In this document: positions 8,808 to 18,537 of the stretch, piece by piece
How the letters are laid out: each line of letters starts with the position of its first letter
Position numbering within the stretch: the stretch's first letter is position 1
Made by a program: the position numbers and the translations under genes
From: Bifidobacterium asteroides
GTDB taxonomy: Bacteria > Actinomycetota > Actinomycetes > Actinomycetales > Bifidobacteriaceae
Direction of reading: 5' to 3'
Assembly: GCF_003202695.1 (NCBI RefSeq)
Contig: NZ_QGLL01000009.1
Span: 62,001 to 126,000 of the forward strand
DNA: 64,000 nucleotides
Notes under the pieces: model-generated
What the model saw: only the letters and a program-made list of their open reading frames with translations
The model's database searches: none
Told to the model about the DNA's origin: nothing

Positions 8808-9685
8808 GCAGTCGCCGCCCGGTTCAGACGGTCCATCTCCTCGTTGCTCAGCTCCATGTCGACCGCCTGCAGGGAGTCCAGAATGGTGGCCGCCCTGTGA
8901 GCCCCGGGAACCACAAAGACGTTGCGGTTCTGCGACAGCTCCCAGGCCAGGACCACGCGCTGGTGGGAGACCCCGCGCTCCTGGGCCACCTGCCGGAAGG
9001 CATCATAACGGGTTTCGTCCTTGGGCGCTCGGAAGCCTCCCAGGGGGCTCCAGCAGACGAAGGCCAGCCCCAGTTCGGCAGCATGGTCCAACTCCTGGCG
9101 GGAGCTGGTGAAGGTAGGCGAGAACTGGTTCTGCACGGCTACGAGGTCATCGCCCAGAATCTGATGGGCCAGGTCCATCCGCTCGATGTCTACGTTGGAG
9201 ACGCCCAGGGTCCGAGTCACGCCCTGTTTAGCCAGCTCGGCCATGGCCTCCAGTGATTCCTGGTAGGGCACCTGCGGATCGGGCCGGTGCAGGTAGAGCA
9301 GGTCGATGGTGTCCACGCCCAGGGCCTGGGCAGATTCCTTGGCGTGCTGGATCAGGCTCTCCGGCCGACCATCCACAGCCCAGGTGGGCCGACCATCGGT
9401 GAAGTTGCGGTAATGTCCCACCTTGGTGGCCACCAGCACATCCTGACGAGGTCCCTGCCAGGAGTCCAAAGCCTGGCGAACCAGTCGTTCATTGGTCTGC
9501 TCAGGGCCGCCTGATTCGTAGTAGGACCAGGCGGTATCCAGATGCCGGCAACCGGCATCCAGGGCCTGGTGGATGACATCGATGGCCGTTGCCCGGTCCG
9601 GCTTGCCCTCGATGGACAATCCCATGCAGCCCAGTCCGACCGCTGTCGTAGTAAAGGGCCCCAAGGCCCGCATCGACGATGTCAT
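8804..9685 (-). CDS. Aldo/keto reductase
   Basis: 293 residues forming the NAD(P)H-dependent (beta/alpha)8 oxidoreductase fold. The catalytic tetrad is traceable: Asp in HLDTAWSYY with Tyr following, Lys in VATKVG and His in LYLHRPD. The NADP-binding region WSPLGGF is also present, and SNVD and QNQFS are typical strands. The substrate is unknown. It ends in a 4-bp overlap with pgeF and lies 78 bp downstream of the DUF2207 gene on the same strand. Confidence 0.92.
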   Translation of the reverse strand: MTSSMRALGPFTTTAVGLGCMGLSIEGKPDRATAIDVIHQALDAGCRHLDTAWSYYESGGPEQTNERLVRQALDSWQGPRQDVLVATKVGHYRNFTDGRPTWAVDGRPESLIQHAKESAQALGVDTIDLLYLHRPDPQVPYQESLEAMAELAKQGVTRTLGVSNVDIERMDLAHQILGDDLVAVQNQFSPTFTSSRQELDHAAELGLAFVCWSPLGGFRAPKDETRYDAFRQVAQERGVSHQRVVLAWELSQNRNVFVVPGAHRAATILDSLQAVDMELSNEEMDRLNRAATA

Positions 9686-9763
9686 GCATGTACTCCCGTC
9701 TTGTAGATTGAGGCCGACTCCGATGCCGCCGGCCTCCCATCGAGCTTAGCTGGCGGCCCGGTC

Positions 9764-12016
9764 TCAGCGGCCGCCGAAGGAACCACCACCGGAACCACCG
9801 CCAGAACCACCGAAGGAACCACCGCCGCTGCCAAACCCACCAACACCGCTGCCAGGGCCATTGCCGCTGGCCTGACCGATCAGGCCGCCGATCTGTTCGA
9901 GTCCCTGGGCCAATTGAGTGCCCAGATCAATAACGCCGCCTTGACCGAGCAGCGAATTGGCAGCCAATACTTCAGAGCCACCCAGAGAGGAAGCCGCCGG
10001 AACATTCTGACTATACGGCAGGAAGGTCCAGTAGAGCAGGCTGCCGCGAGCATTGTCATTCAGCCAGGCATAGTCGGTCAGTTCAGGGCTGGACTGAGCC
10101 AGCTGAGTAACGACTCGGTCGCTGATGCCGAAGGCCGCAGCGTAAACCAGGTAACGGTCCCAGAGCACCAGATCCTCCACGCCCCGATGACTGAAATCAC
10201 TGAAGTCCAGCAGATAACGCCGAAGCCCTGACACCTGGCCGGCCATGAGCTGCCCATTCCTGCTGAGCACCTGCGAACAGCCATAGCGCACGGAGAATGC
10301 TGCCACGGCCACCAGAAGCACGGCCAAGGGCGCACGCACCAGCACAGTGCCCGGCAGGAATCCGGCCAGCAGAATGAAGGCAGCCAAGAGCACGGCCAGG
10401 AAGGCCAGGACCCCTATACCATGGCGGTAGGCGCGCAGGTCGGCATTGTTGGTCTCATACTTGACAGCCTTATCGAAAGTCTTCAGGTAGAGCCTGCCAG
10501 GACCGGCTTCGGTACTGGAAAAGAGCGCGATCATCTCATATAGGTCGAAGCGCTTATCCTCGGAGCCCATCATGGCGCAGGCACCCTCCAGCATGGTCAG
10601 GCAGGCTTCCTCGCTGAAGGACAGAGCCAGGGAGGCTCGATCCTGACTGCAGACCGGATTGATAACCACCTCCATGGACTGCTTCTTGCCTTTATGGAGC
10701 AGCGAGCGCATCGCCTTGGTCACGGATCCTCCGCCGGAATTCGCTCGGCCCTCATGCTTAACCGGGATCAGAGCAATGGCACGTTTGGAAGCGAGCGAGA
10801 GAATGGTGGCTGACAGTTGTCTGCCGATAGGGGATTCTCGGGTCAGCATCAGATCATTGACAACGGCGGCCACAGCCGGTGACAGACCAGGAGGCTGACG
10901 GTAGTAGATAATATCGCCTCGGTACTGGGAGTCCCCATAGGTGCGGAAGGCCTGCCAGAGCATCACTGCAATCAGCGCGATAGCAGCCAGCACGGCCAGG
11001 ACGCCAGCCAAAAGTCCGATCCGCGCCCGTCTGGTCTGCTCAGCGTGCCAGCGCTCGTACTGCTGGCGCTCCTGCTCGACAATGCGGTCACGTGCCGGCT
11101 GAGAGTCGGTCCTGACCACCGAGGAAGTCCTCCCCGCATCGAAGAGCACCACCAAATCCAAATGCTGGCCCGGCTCGATGCGGTCTGCGGAGAATTGGAT
11201 GCGGCTGTCATCCCCCACCTGGTAGGAGCCCCTGCCAGCGAAGTGTAGCCAGGCCTTGGCGTCCTTGCCCTTCTCCGTTCCTGTCTGCTTGGGAAGCTTG
11301 ACATTGGCGCTCATATGCTCAACGGGAATCTGGTTGGTGCCGCCTACAGGCTCCCATTGGAATTCAGCCACATCGGGATGGGCAGTGGTGACCCCGTGGA
11401 AGGTCATGTCAATGCGGAAGCGCCGCCCTGAATCCTTGGCAGTCTGTGGAATGTTCCAGCCCAGCTCCACCTGGCACTGGTTTCCTTGATCGCCGCAGGC
11501 GGAGCCTTGGCCCGCATCGCCCGGATTGTAGGATTCCAGCCCCGAATCCGAGACCGTGCCCATATACCAGGTGCCAGCCATGGTCTTGTCCCAGTCGGGA
11601 ACTTGATCGAGGTTATCAGGATCCTTCGGCGGGTCGGCCTGCCTATATGCGGAGCCGTTGGTCAGATCACTCACGCTTATGTCGCTTATACCGGTCAGCC
11701 GGTCAGGCTTGATCTGATAGCGCTGGTAGAGCTCCCGCCAAGGACGTTCATCGCCATTGCCATCCTCACGGGAATTCATAGTGACGGTAAGGTTCTGGCT
11801 GATACGCAAATCGCCATTGCCCAGGACCTGGACATCGTAATCGACTGAATCGTATACCAGGTCGGGCTGATTCCTATTAAAGACCAGCAGGGCAGTGGCT
11901 AGACACGTCACCAAGGCTGCCACCAGAGCCAGCGCCAAGGCTCGGAAAAAGCGGGAGGTGCTCCAGAAGGGGTGGCCTGCAACCGGCTTGCTGGAGGACG
12001 CTGCTGGTGCGTTCAC
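9764..12016 (-). CDS. DUF2207 family membrane protein
   Basis: 750 residues. A transmembrane segment at ~22-46 is followed by a ~280-residue extracellular domain (DUF2207: VYDSVDYDVQVLGNGDLRISQNLTV at its start), a second transmembrane segment at ~335-355, a cytoplasmic region, two closely spaced transmembrane segments at ~520-570, and a Gly/Ser-rich tail (about the last 45 residues: GGSFGGSGGG-type repeats). The family is of unknown function and is often found next to lemA, as here (4-bp ATGA overlap). The glycine-rich tail is common in this family and may be disordered. Confidence 0.87.
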   Translation of the reverse strand: MNAPAASSSKPVAGHPFWSTSRFFRALALALVAALVTCLATALLVFNRNQPDLVYDSVDYDVQVLGNGDLRISQNLTVTMNSREDGNGDERPWRELYQRYQIKPDRLTGISDISVSDLTNGSAYRQADPPKDPDNLDQVPDWDKTMAGTWYMGTVSDSGLESYNPGDAGQGSACGDQGNQCQVELGWNIPQTAKDSGRRFRIDMTFHGVTTAHPDVAEFQWEPVGGTNQIPVEHMSANVKLPKQTGTEKGKDAKAWLHFAGRGSYQVGDDSRIQFSADRIEPGQHLDLVVLFDAGRTSSVVRTDSQPARDRIVEQERQQYERWHAEQTRRARIGLLAGVLAVLAAIALIAVMLWQAFRTYGDSQYRGDIIYYRQPPGLSPAVAAVVNDLMLTRESPIGRQLSATILSLASKRAIALIPVKHEGRANSGGGSVTKAMRSLLHKGKKQSMEVVINPVCSQDRASLALSFSEEACLTMLEGACAMMGSEDKRFDLYEMIALFSSTEAGPGRLYLKTFDKAVKYETNNADLRAYRHGIGVLAFLAVLLAAFILLAGFLPGTVLVRAPLAVLLVAVAAFSVRYGCSQVLSRNGQLMAGQVSGLRRYLLDFSDFSHRGVEDLVLWDRYLVYAAAFGISDRVVTQLAQSSPELTDYAWLNDNARGSLLYWTFLPYSQNVPAASSLGGSEVLAANSLLGQGGVIDLGTQLAQGLEQIGGLIGQASGNGPGSGVGGFGSGGGSFGGSGGGSGGGSFGGR

Positions 12017-12597
12017 TGTCCGAAGTCCACAACGGGCGCCTGGCGGCTGCCCTCGTCAGTCTGGAAGTACTGAGCCTGACGGAAGTGGAAAAGCGAGGCG
12101 ATGATGTTGGAGGGAACCGTCTCAATGCGGGTGTTGAACTTCTGGACAACGTCATTGTAGAACTGCCTGGCGTAGGCGATCTTGTCCTCCAGATCCTTGA
12201 GTTGGCGTTGCAGATCCATGAAGTTCTGGTTGGCCTTGAGCTCCGGGTAGGCCTCCGTCCGAGCCATCAGAGTGACCAGAGATTGGCCCAGCCGCTGCTC
12301 GGCATCGGCACGTGCCTGCATCTGGTCCCCACCAGCTGTCTGGGCCTGGGCCACATCGGCGCGGGCCTTGGTCACCTCCTCCAGAACAGTGGACTCGTGC
12401 GAGGCGTAGCCCTTGACCGTCTGGACCAGATTGGGCACCAGATCGGCACGCTGCTTGAGCTGAACGTCGATCTGCGCCCAGCCATTGGCCACGCGATTAC
12501 GCAGGTTAACCAGGCCGTTGTAAATGCTGATGCCCCAGATGACCAGCAGCACGATCAGCAGGACGATAACGATAAGCACAATCAGCGATACGGACAT
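12013..12597 (-). CDS. lemA: LemA family protein
   Basis: 194 residues. An N-terminal transmembrane helix (SVSLIVLIVIVLLIVLLVI) is followed by the typical NGLVNLRNRVANGWAQIDVQLKQR segment (the LemA signature VxxAWSxIDVQLKRR), DLVPNLVQTVKGYASHE, and a helical bundle ending in FNTRIETVPSNIIA. The function of the family is not settled; LemA/DUF2207 pairs are conserved in Actinobacteria. The gene is read first and overlaps the DUF2207 start by 4 bp. It lies downstream of the pnp terminator, so it probably has its own promoter. Confidence 0.93.
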   Translation of the reverse strand: MSVSLIVLIVIVLLIVLLVIWGISIYNGLVNLRNRVANGWAQIDVQLKQRADLVPNLVQTVKGYASHESTVLEEVTKARADVAQAQTAGGDQMQARADAEQRLGQSLVTLMARTEAYPELKANQNFMDLQRQLKDLEDKIAYARQFYNDVVQKFNTRIETVPSNIIASLFHFRQAQYFQTDEGSRQAPVVDFGQ

Positions 12598-12634
12598 GTT
12601 CCCTATTCTCTCATGGAAGGGTCTGCATACAAAA

Positions 12635-12664
12635 CGGGACCCCGTCCAATGGAACGGGGCCCCG
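12635..12664 (-). terminator. Intrinsic terminator of pnp
   Basis: An 11-bp G+C-rich stem with one mismatch (CGGGaCCCCGT at 12635-12645 and ACGGGGcCCCG at 12654-12664). On the minus strand it is followed by TTTT. It starts 13 bp after the pnp stop. Confidence 0.85.
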
Positions 12665-12677
12665 GCATCAGTGGGAA

Positions 12678-15449
12678 TCAGTCCTCACTGTCGAAGGGAT
12701 CGAAGTCCCTGCGCACGCGGCGACGGGGACGCTCTGATCGCTCCTCCCGGTCGGCCCGGTACTCGTCGTAGTGCTCGTCGGCGGCATAGCGCGGATTCTC
12801 CCTGCGGCCACGGTAGCCGCCACGTCCGGTAGAGCGACGCTCATGACGGCCACGGCGCTCGCCTCGATCATCCCGCTCGGTGCGGATGCTGCGGCCTCGG
12901 TGCTCGCCACGACCACGGCCGTTACGATCCTCGTCATCATCGCGGGAGACCCGGCGACGATCGCGGCGGGAGCTACGGTCCTCGTCCTCGAACCAGTCTC
13001 CGCCGTCCTCATAGTCGCGGTCGCGGCTCTGACGACGGTGCCGGGGACGATCCTCCTGGTCCTCGTCGTCGTAGTAGCGATCATCACGCTCGGAGCGGGA
13101 ACGGCGTGGCGCCTCATAACGGTCCTCGCGCTCGGAGGAACGGCTGCGGCGATCACGACGATCACGGTCGCCACGGCCACCGCGATCACGACGGTCACTG
13201 CCACGGTCACGACGGTCGCCACGGCCACGGCCTCCTGCGGACTCCTGGTCCTCGAAGCCGGGGATGGCCAAGGAGATCTTGCCGCGGTCGTCCACACCCT
13301 GGACGATGACCTCGACGGTGTCGCCCTCCTTGAGGACGTCCTCCACAGAGTCGATGCGTTCGCCGTTGGCCAGGTTACGGATCTGCGAGATGTGCAGAAG
13401 TCCGTCGGTGCCGGGGGTCAGGTTGACGAAGGCGCCGAAGCTGGTGATCTTGACCACCTTGCCGTTGAAGGTCTCCCCCGCCTCAGGCACGTGCGGGTTG
13501 GCGATCTGGTCGATGACCTCCTTGGCCTTGGCTGCAGCCTCGCCGCCCTCGGAGGCGATGTAGACCGTGCCGTCGTCCTCGATGGAGACATCAGCGCCGG
13601 TGTCCTCCTGGATCTGGTTGATCATCTTGCCCTTGGGGCCGATGACCTCGCCGATCTTGTCGACAGGAACCTGGGTGGTGATGATGCGCGGCGCATAGGG
13701 GCTCATCTCGGCAGGCCCGTCGATGCACTCGTTGATCACGTCCAGGATGGTGGCCCGGGCTTCCTTGGCCTGCTGCAGGGCGGCTGCCAGGATGTCGGCA
13801 GGAATGCCGTCCAGCTTGGTGTCCAGCTGCAGGGAGGTGATGAACTCGGAGGTGCCGGCCACCTTGAAGTCCATGTCGCCGAAGGCATCCTCGGCGCCCA
13901 GAATGTCGGTCAGGGTCTTGTAGGTGGGCCGACCGTCGACCTCGCCTGTGACCAGGCCCATGGCGATGCCCGCCACCGGGGCCTTCAGGGGCACGCCGGC
14001 AGCCAGCAGAGACAGGGTGGATGCGCAGACGGAGCCCATGGAGGTGGACCCGTTAGAGCCGATGGCCTCGGAGACCTGACGGATGGCGTAGGGGAACTCC
14101 TCGCGGCTGGGCAGAACCGGGATCAGTGCACGTTCGGCCAGGTTGCCATGGCCCACCTCGCGGCGCTTGGGCGAACCCACGCGGCCGGTCTCGCCGGTCG
14201 AATAAGGTGGCATCTCGTAGTTGTGCATGTAGCGCTTGGTGGTGGGGCCAGACAGAGCATCGATAGTCTGCTCCATCTTCAGCATGTTCAGGGTGGTGAC
14301 GCCCAGCACCTGGGTCTCGCCGCGCTGGAAGAGGGCAGAGCCGTGCACACGGGGCACCACGTCCACCTCGGCGGACAGGGTGCGGATGTCGCGCAGGCCA
14401 CGGCCGTCGATGCGGTAGTCCTGGGTCAGGATGCGGCGACGGACGATCTGGCGTTGAAGCTCCTTGAAGGCGTTGCCCAGCTCCTTGTCCTTCTCGGCCT
14501 CGTCCATGTCGGTGAACTCGTCAGCCAGAGTCTCGCGGACCTTCTCCTTGATCTCGTGGATTCGATCCTGACGAGGCAGCTTCTCCGCGATGGACAGAGC
14601 CAGGTCCAGGTCAGCGTGAGCCACCTGGTCGATGCTCTCATAGAGCTCGTCAGTGTACTCGGGGAAGAGCTGGAAGTCCTTGGTGGGCTTGGCGGCCTTG
14701 GCCTTGAGCTCGCTCTGCGCCTCGCACAGAACCTTGATGAAGGGCTTGGCGGCCTCAAGACCCTGGGCGACCACCTCTTCGTCGGGCTTGATCTGGCCCT
14801 CGTCATAAATAAGGCTCCAGGCGTTCTTGCCGGCGCCTGCCTCGATCATGGCGATGGCGACATCCCCGCTCTCGACCACACGGCCGGCTACGACCAGCTC
14901 GAAGACGGCGCGCTCACGTTCGCTCCAACGGGGGAAAGCCACCCACTGGCCATCGATCAGGGCCAGGCGCAGACCCGAGACCGGGCCCTCGAAGGGCAGA
15001 CCGGAGATCAGGGTGGAGGCGGAGGCCGCGTTCAGGGCCAGCACATCGTAGGCATCCTCCGGGTTGACAGCCAGGATAGTCTCCACAACCTGAACCTCGT
15101 TGCGCAGCGTATGCGGGAAGAGAGGGCGCAGGGGGCGGTCAATCAGCCGGCAGGCCAGGATGGCCTCGTTGGAAGGCCGACCCTCGCGACGGAAGAAGGA
15201 GCCGGGGATCTTGCCCGCGGCGTACATCTTCTCTTCCACATCGACAGTCAGCGGGAAGAAATCGTAGTTCTCCTTGGGGCTGGACCCGGCGGTGGTGGTG
15301 GACAGCACCATGGAATCGTCATCAAGATAGGCGGCTACTGCCCCATCCGCCTGCTGGGCGAGACGACCCGTCTCGAAGCGCACCGTGCGCCTGCCATATG
15401 ATCCGTTGTCGATCGTGGCTTCTACAGCCGTGATTTCGGGACCCTCCAT
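12678..15449 (-). CDS. pnp: Polyribonucleotide nucleotidyltransferase (PNPase) with long Arg/Asp-rich tail
   Basis: 923 residues from the ATG at 15449, which has GGAGG seven bases upstream; a longer in-frame start at 15596 is unsupported. PNPase is a trimeric 3'-5' phosphorolytic exoribonuclease. Order of domains: RNase PH-like 1 (residues ~1-150, [30 protein letters not shown]), helical linker, RNase PH-like 2 (~340-560, [27 protein letters not shown]), KH (~610-670, [14 protein letters not shown]) and S1 (~675-745, [18 protein letters not shown]). After the S1 domain come ~180 residues of Arg/Asp/Glu-rich low complexity (RRDRG-, RDRR- and RDDR-type repeats), well beyond the ~700-750 residues of typical PNPase. 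rpsO lies upstream, the conserved rpsO-pnp order, but has its own terminator. Confidence 0.97.
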   Translation of the reverse strand: MEGPEITAVEATIDNGSYGRRTVRFETGRLAQQADGAVAAYLDDDSMVLSTTTAGSSPKENYDFFPLTVDVEEKMYAAGKIPGSFFRREGRPSNEAILACRLIDRPLRPLFPHTLRNEVQVVETILAVNPEDAYDVLALNAASASTLISGLPFEGPVSGLRLALIDGQWVAFPRWSERERAVFELVVAGRVVESGDVAIAMIEAGAGKNAWSLIYDEGQIKPDEEVVAQGLEAAKPFIKVLCEAQSELKAKAAKPTKDFQLFPEYTDELYESIDQVAHADLDLALSIAEKLPRQDRIHEIKEKVRETLADEFTDMDEAEKDKELGNAFKELQRQIVRRRILTQDYRIDGRGLRDIRTLSAEVDVVPRVHGSALFQRGETQVLGVTTLNMLKMEQTIDALSGPTTKRYMHNYEMPPYSTGETGRVGSPKRREVGHGNLAERALIPVLPSREEFPYAIRQVSEAIGSNGSTSMGSVCASTLSLLAAGVPLKAPVAGIAMGLVTGEVDGRPTYKTLTDILGAEDAFGDMDFKVAGTSEFITSLQLDTKLDGIPADILAAALQQAKEARATILDVINECIDGPAEMSPYAPRIITTQVPVDKIGEVIGPKGKMINQIQEDTGADVSIEDDGTVYIASEGGEAAAKAKEVIDQIANPHVPEAGETFNGKVVKITSFGAFVNLTPGTDGLLHISQIRNLANGERIDSVEDVLKEGDTVEVIVQGVDDRGKISLAIPGFEDQESAGGRGRGDRRDRGSDRRDRGGRGDRDRRDRRSRSSEREDRYEAPRRSRSERDDRYYDDEDQEDRPRHRRQSRDRDYEDGGDWFEDEDRSSRRDRRRVSRDDDEDRNGRGRGEHRGRSIRTERDDRGERRGRHERRSTGRGGYRGRRENPRYAADEHYDEYRADREERSERPRRRVRRDFDPFDSED

Positions 15450-15670
15450 AGGGTTCCTCCTTTTGTTTACTGCTTGTTTACTACCTGATGTCAGGATGCT
15501 CGGCATCAATTGACTGTCGGAGATCCTTGTACTTCGGTCTGGTCCAGCCGAACCCCATGTCCGGCCATCTTCATGCCTTGCAGACCAGCCTTGCATTTCA
15601 GTTCGGCACCATCTTCTGCTTCTGCAACCCCATCCCGGGGTTAACGGTGCCTGGTTCAGTCATGCAAAAG

Positions 15671-15693
15671 CGCCCGAGCGCTGGGCTCGGGCG
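15671..15693 (-). terminator. Intrinsic terminator of rpsO
   Basis: A perfect 9-bp stem CGCCCGAGC / GCTCGGGCG with a 5-base loop. On the minus strand it is followed by CTTTTG. It begins 12 bp after the rpsO stop and separates rpsO from pnp. Confidence 0.85.
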
Positions 15694-15705
15694 AAAGCAT
15701 GCATA

Positions 15706-15975
15706 TTAGTGGCGCAGTCCAAGACGCTCCACCAGGGAACGGTAGCGGTTGATGTCCACCTTCTTGAGGTAATCCAGCAACCGGCGACGATGGCCGACCA
15801 TGAGCAACAGACCGCGACGCGAATGATGGTCGTGCTGGTGCTGCTTGAGGTGCTCGGTCAGGTCGGAGATGCGCTTGCTCAGCAGAGCCACCTGGACTTC
15901 GGGGGAACCGGTATCGCCCTCATGGGTCGCGTATTCCTTGACGATTGCCTGCTTCTGCTCACTCGTAAGAGCCAC
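15706..15975 (-). CDS. rpsO: 30S ribosomal protein S15
   Basis: 89 residues, the standard length. It binds 16S rRNA helices 20-22 in the platform of the small subunit. Signature segments: [35 protein letters not shown] and [11 protein letters not shown]. The start is an ATG with GAGGAG upstream. It is followed by a terminator and then pnp. Confidence 0.98.
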   Translation of the reverse strand: MALTSEQKQAIVKEYATHEGDTGSPEVQVALLSKRISDLTEHLKQHQHDHHSRRGLLLMVGHRRRLLDYLKKVDINRYRSLVERLGLRH

Positions 15976-16064
15976 GGCTCCTCCTCTTGCATTCTTCCGT
16001 TACGCGGTGCACCAGCCCTATGCTGAAGCGCTCTCGATCCGCGGGCGAAACACGCCAAAAATCA

Positions 16065-16093
16065 ATTATACACATTTTGCGGACCAAACAAAC
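16065..16093 (-). promoter_or_regulatory. Predicted promoter of rpsO
   Basis: Minus strand: a perfect -10 TATAAT (16065-16070) with a weak T-rich -35 (TTTGTT) 16 bp upstream. This gives a leader of ~80 nt before rpsO, long enough for S15 autoregulation as known in other bacteria; I do not claim a specific structure. The rest of 15976-16452 shows no convincing gene. Confidence 0.55.
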
Positions 16094-16452
16094 AGTGACG
16101 GGATCAGCAAAATGAAGGAGAGCACGGCGAGGAAAAGGCGAAAGCTGTACTACGTGAATACACATGTGCCCCCTTATCTCAACTCCACCAATTTCCCTGC
16201 TCGACCGTGACGAACCAACACAATCGATTCCTTTCCCTAGCTATGGCACTGCTGCTGTGAACGTGGTTATCGCTTGCACCGTAGCGAAAATTGGATTGGC
16301 GCCAATGAGAAATGAGCCATTTCACTCCGATGCAGCGAAGATGTCGTACTGTGCTGCATGAGTCGACCGCGATTTACCGTGTAGTATCATTATAGGTTAT
16401 TAGAGAAGTTGAAGGAATGTAACTTCATTCATCCATCAAAGAGGAGCGCGTA

Positions 16453-16782
16453 ATGAAGCAACCCGAGCAGGACTCCGTCAAACCAGAAGATACCATTCTT
16501 CCTTTGGGATCCGTGGTGAAAACCGGAAGAGACCCAGGTACCCTGCTGGTTATCATCGCCCGCGCTCCGTTGACAGTCATGAATGGAACAACGGGCTACT
16601 TTGACTATGGTGCCGTACAATTCCCGTACGGCATGACTGATCCGGCCAAGACCATCTTCTTCAACCGTCCAGACGTCACGGAAATAGTGTTCATGGGATA
16701 TATCAACGCCGAGGAACAATCCTATGAACGAACATTTGATGAAGTCACCAAATCAACCGACTACCCCCACCTTCATCTCTGA
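16453..16782 (+). CDS. DUF4176 domain-containing protein
   Basis: 109 residues. LPLGSVVKTGRDPGTLLVIIAR followed by GYFDYGAVQFPYGM and TEIVFMGYINAEEQSYE matches the DUF4176 pattern (PIGSVV... YDYxGxxYPxG... VxFxGYxxxEE). In Firmicutes this small cytosolic domain sits among LXG/WXG100 (type VII secretion) effector genes, which is the context here too, so a chaperone/adaptor or accessory role is inferred. GAGGAG lies six bases before the ATG. It is the first gene of a four-gene plus-strand island. Confidence 0.8.
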   Translation: MKQPEQDSVKPEDTILPLGSVVKTGRDPGTLLVIIARAPLTVMNGTTGYFDYGAVQFPYGMTDPAKTIFFNRPDVTEIVFMGYINAEEQSYERTFDEVTKSTDYPHLHL

Positions 16783-16838
16783 TTCAGTTACCGGCCACAT
16801 AGGACATACTCGATAAAAGGAATAGACGGGAGAAGACC

Positions 16839-17138
16839 ATGGTGGACTTTTCCGTGGATTACGGCCAGCTTGGCGACATGAGCAGAACCCTGAACCAGGC
16901 CGACAAAAACTGGGAATCCGAAGTACATAACATTGACGTCGATAGCGCTCAAGGTGAAAACGGATTAGGGGACGACTCAGTAGCCGACAGCACGAATCGG
17001 GTCAATGACAACCTAAAACAGCGCTTGTCGAACCTTCAGCAATCTGTTCACGTTCTTAATCGGTTCATTGAGTCGGTAACCATGCAGACAAGCAATGTCG
17101 ATGACAAGCTGAGCGTTGAAATCGAAAAACGCCAATAA
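16839..17138 (+). CDS. Small WXG100-like (ESX) helical protein
   Basis: 99 residues, length and helical pattern of ESX/WXG100 or SACOL2603-type small type VII substrates: two amphipathic helices (DYGQLGDMSRTLNQADKNW and LKQRLSNLQQSVHVLNRFIESV) around a polar turn. No Trp-X-Gly triplet is present at the centre, so family placement rests on size, helices and context. GGGAG lies ~8 bases before the ATG. In LXG systems such small proteins bind the effector's N-terminal helices as a targeting partner; that role is inferred. Confidence 0.65.
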   Translation: MVDFSVDYGQLGDMSRTLNQADKNWESEVHNIDVDSAQGENGLGDDSVADSTNRVNDNLKQRLSNLQQSVHVLNRFIESVTMQTSNVDDKLSVEIEKRQ

Positions 17139-17198
17139 AAAATCACAACTTTTCGTATTTGCATTGACGGGGATGGCACCACTTAAGGATACGACATC

Positions 17199-18461
17199 AT
17201 GGGCACTTCAGACTTGGATTGGTCGGCTCTCGACCTATCAAAGAACCCTGTACCAGGAGGGAAGAGCGCAATCGACAGACTGGCCTCACAGTTTTCCGCG
17301 AACGGTGACCGCTGCCACGACGTGAGTCACTCCATTACCAGCGCTTGCGGAAAGGCACCTGATTTCAAAGGCGATTCAGCAAAACAGCTCCAGCAGTCCC
17401 TTTCTCAGGTGGCACAGTTTGCCGGACGCCTTTCGGATGTCTGCGAGGACATCGAGCAAGCATTAAGAAGCTGGGGGTCTGCAGTTGATACGAGCCAGCA
17501 AACCGCATACAAAGATTGCCAAAGGGCAATGGACCTTCGCGACTCAATCGCGCAGAATCAGAAGAAACTCGACCAAGCGAAACAGACGTTGAAAACAAAC
17601 AGCGACAACCTGAAAAAGGTCATGCAAACCAACGGGGATAGCATGTCGCGGGAGACCAATCGTCTGCTTGGTGTCATTAATTCGACAACCGAGAGCATAA
17701 CTCATTACCAAGGGCTCGTTGCTGACGACAAGGGCGAAATCAAGCGGTTGAAGGGCGAAGTCAGCTGGGTCAGGGAACAATATAAGGACGCTGCCAAGAA
17801 AACCAAACAGAACCTTGACGAATGCGTTGATAAAGCAACAGCCAAGGCTACGCAACTCAACATATTGAACAACGCTTTCACGGTCGGCGATTTTCTTTCT
17901 GGCGGTTTTGAATCATTGAGCGGCATCGCTGAACTCATGAAAGCCGATCCTGCCCTTATCGAGGGGTTAAAGACAGCAGGGCTCATTGGGGATGAGTTGG
18001 CGGGCGACTGGCTGGGACCGATAGTTGGTGGACTTATTGAGGGGGGAAACCTAGTTGCACCGGCAACCAAAACCACAGGGAATTTAGTTCAAGCTGCCTC
18101 CAAGGCTGCCGACACGGCTGCAAAAGTTGGCGCCTTCGGCTGCATAGTTGGCGGCATTGCTGATTACTTCGGCACATACTATGCACGCAAGGAAGCCTAT
18201 GGACAACAGGCAGCTACCCAAGATGCTGTAGCTCATGGCCTGATCACTGCCACTACTGGTTTTGCAGGTGCTTCATCAGGAGCCGCCGCTGGAGCATTTG
18301 TGGGATCGATCGTCCCTGGACTAGGTACGATTGTAGGAGCTGGAATTGGTTTAGCCGTAGGATATCTCGGTGCAGTGGCCGGAAACGCTCTTTACGACAA
18401 TTCCGTCAATCGCGGGAACGGAGATGACATGTGGGACCACATGAGAGACAATCTATGGTAG
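17199..18461 (+). CDS. Type VII-like effector with glycine-zipper C-terminal domain
   Basis: 420 residues. The N-terminus (DWSALDLSKNPVPGG, then a helix starting IDRLASQF) resembles the actinobacterial putative T7SS signal domain (W-x-x-L with xxPxPG, then long helices). Residues ~25-230 are helical/coiled coil. Residues ~230-420 are Ala/Gly-rich with a hydrophobic glycine-zipper stretch (GAAAGAFVGSIVPGLGTIVG, then GAGIGLAVGYLGAVAGN), like membrane-inserting domains of pore-forming effectors. The chain ends MWDHMRDNLW. AAGGA lies ~9 bases before the ATG. It is followed by a multi-pass membrane protein that I infer is immunity. No ESX secretion machinery (EccC etc.) is in this window. Confidence 0.65.
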   Translation: MGTSDLDWSALDLSKNPVPGGKSAIDRLASQFSANGDRCHDVSHSITSACGKAPDFKGDSAKQLQQSLSQVAQFAGRLSDVCEDIEQALRSWGSAVDTSQQTAYKDCQRAMDLRDSIAQNQKKLDQAKQTLKTNSDNLKKVMQTNGDSMSRETNRLLGVINSTTESITHYQGLVADDKGEIKRLKGEVSWVREQYKDAAKKTKQNLDECVDKATAKATQLNILNNAFTVGDFLSGGFESLSGIAELMKADPALIEGLKTAGLIGDELAGDWLGPIVGGLIEGGNLVAPATKTTGNLVQAASKAADTAAKVGAFGCIVGGIADYFGTYYARKEAYGQQAATQDAVAHGLITATTGFAGASSGAAAGAFVGSIVPGLGTIVGAGIGLAVGYLGAVAGNALYDNSVNRGNGDDMWDHMRDNLW

Positions 18462-18537
18462 CTTTCCCGCTGTCTCCTGCATTGCCATGTGCGTGGTTCG
18501 GATTGACAGCAGGAACGATATTAGGGGGTGGGTACTG

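Noticed and set aside
12771..15401. 876-codon plus-strand frame opposite pnp
   Set aside because: Antisense shadow; low-complexity translation, no motifs.
15450..15596. N-terminal extension of pnp
   Set aside because: Not PNPase-like and without a ribosome-binding site; the ATG at 15449 has GGAGG at good distance.
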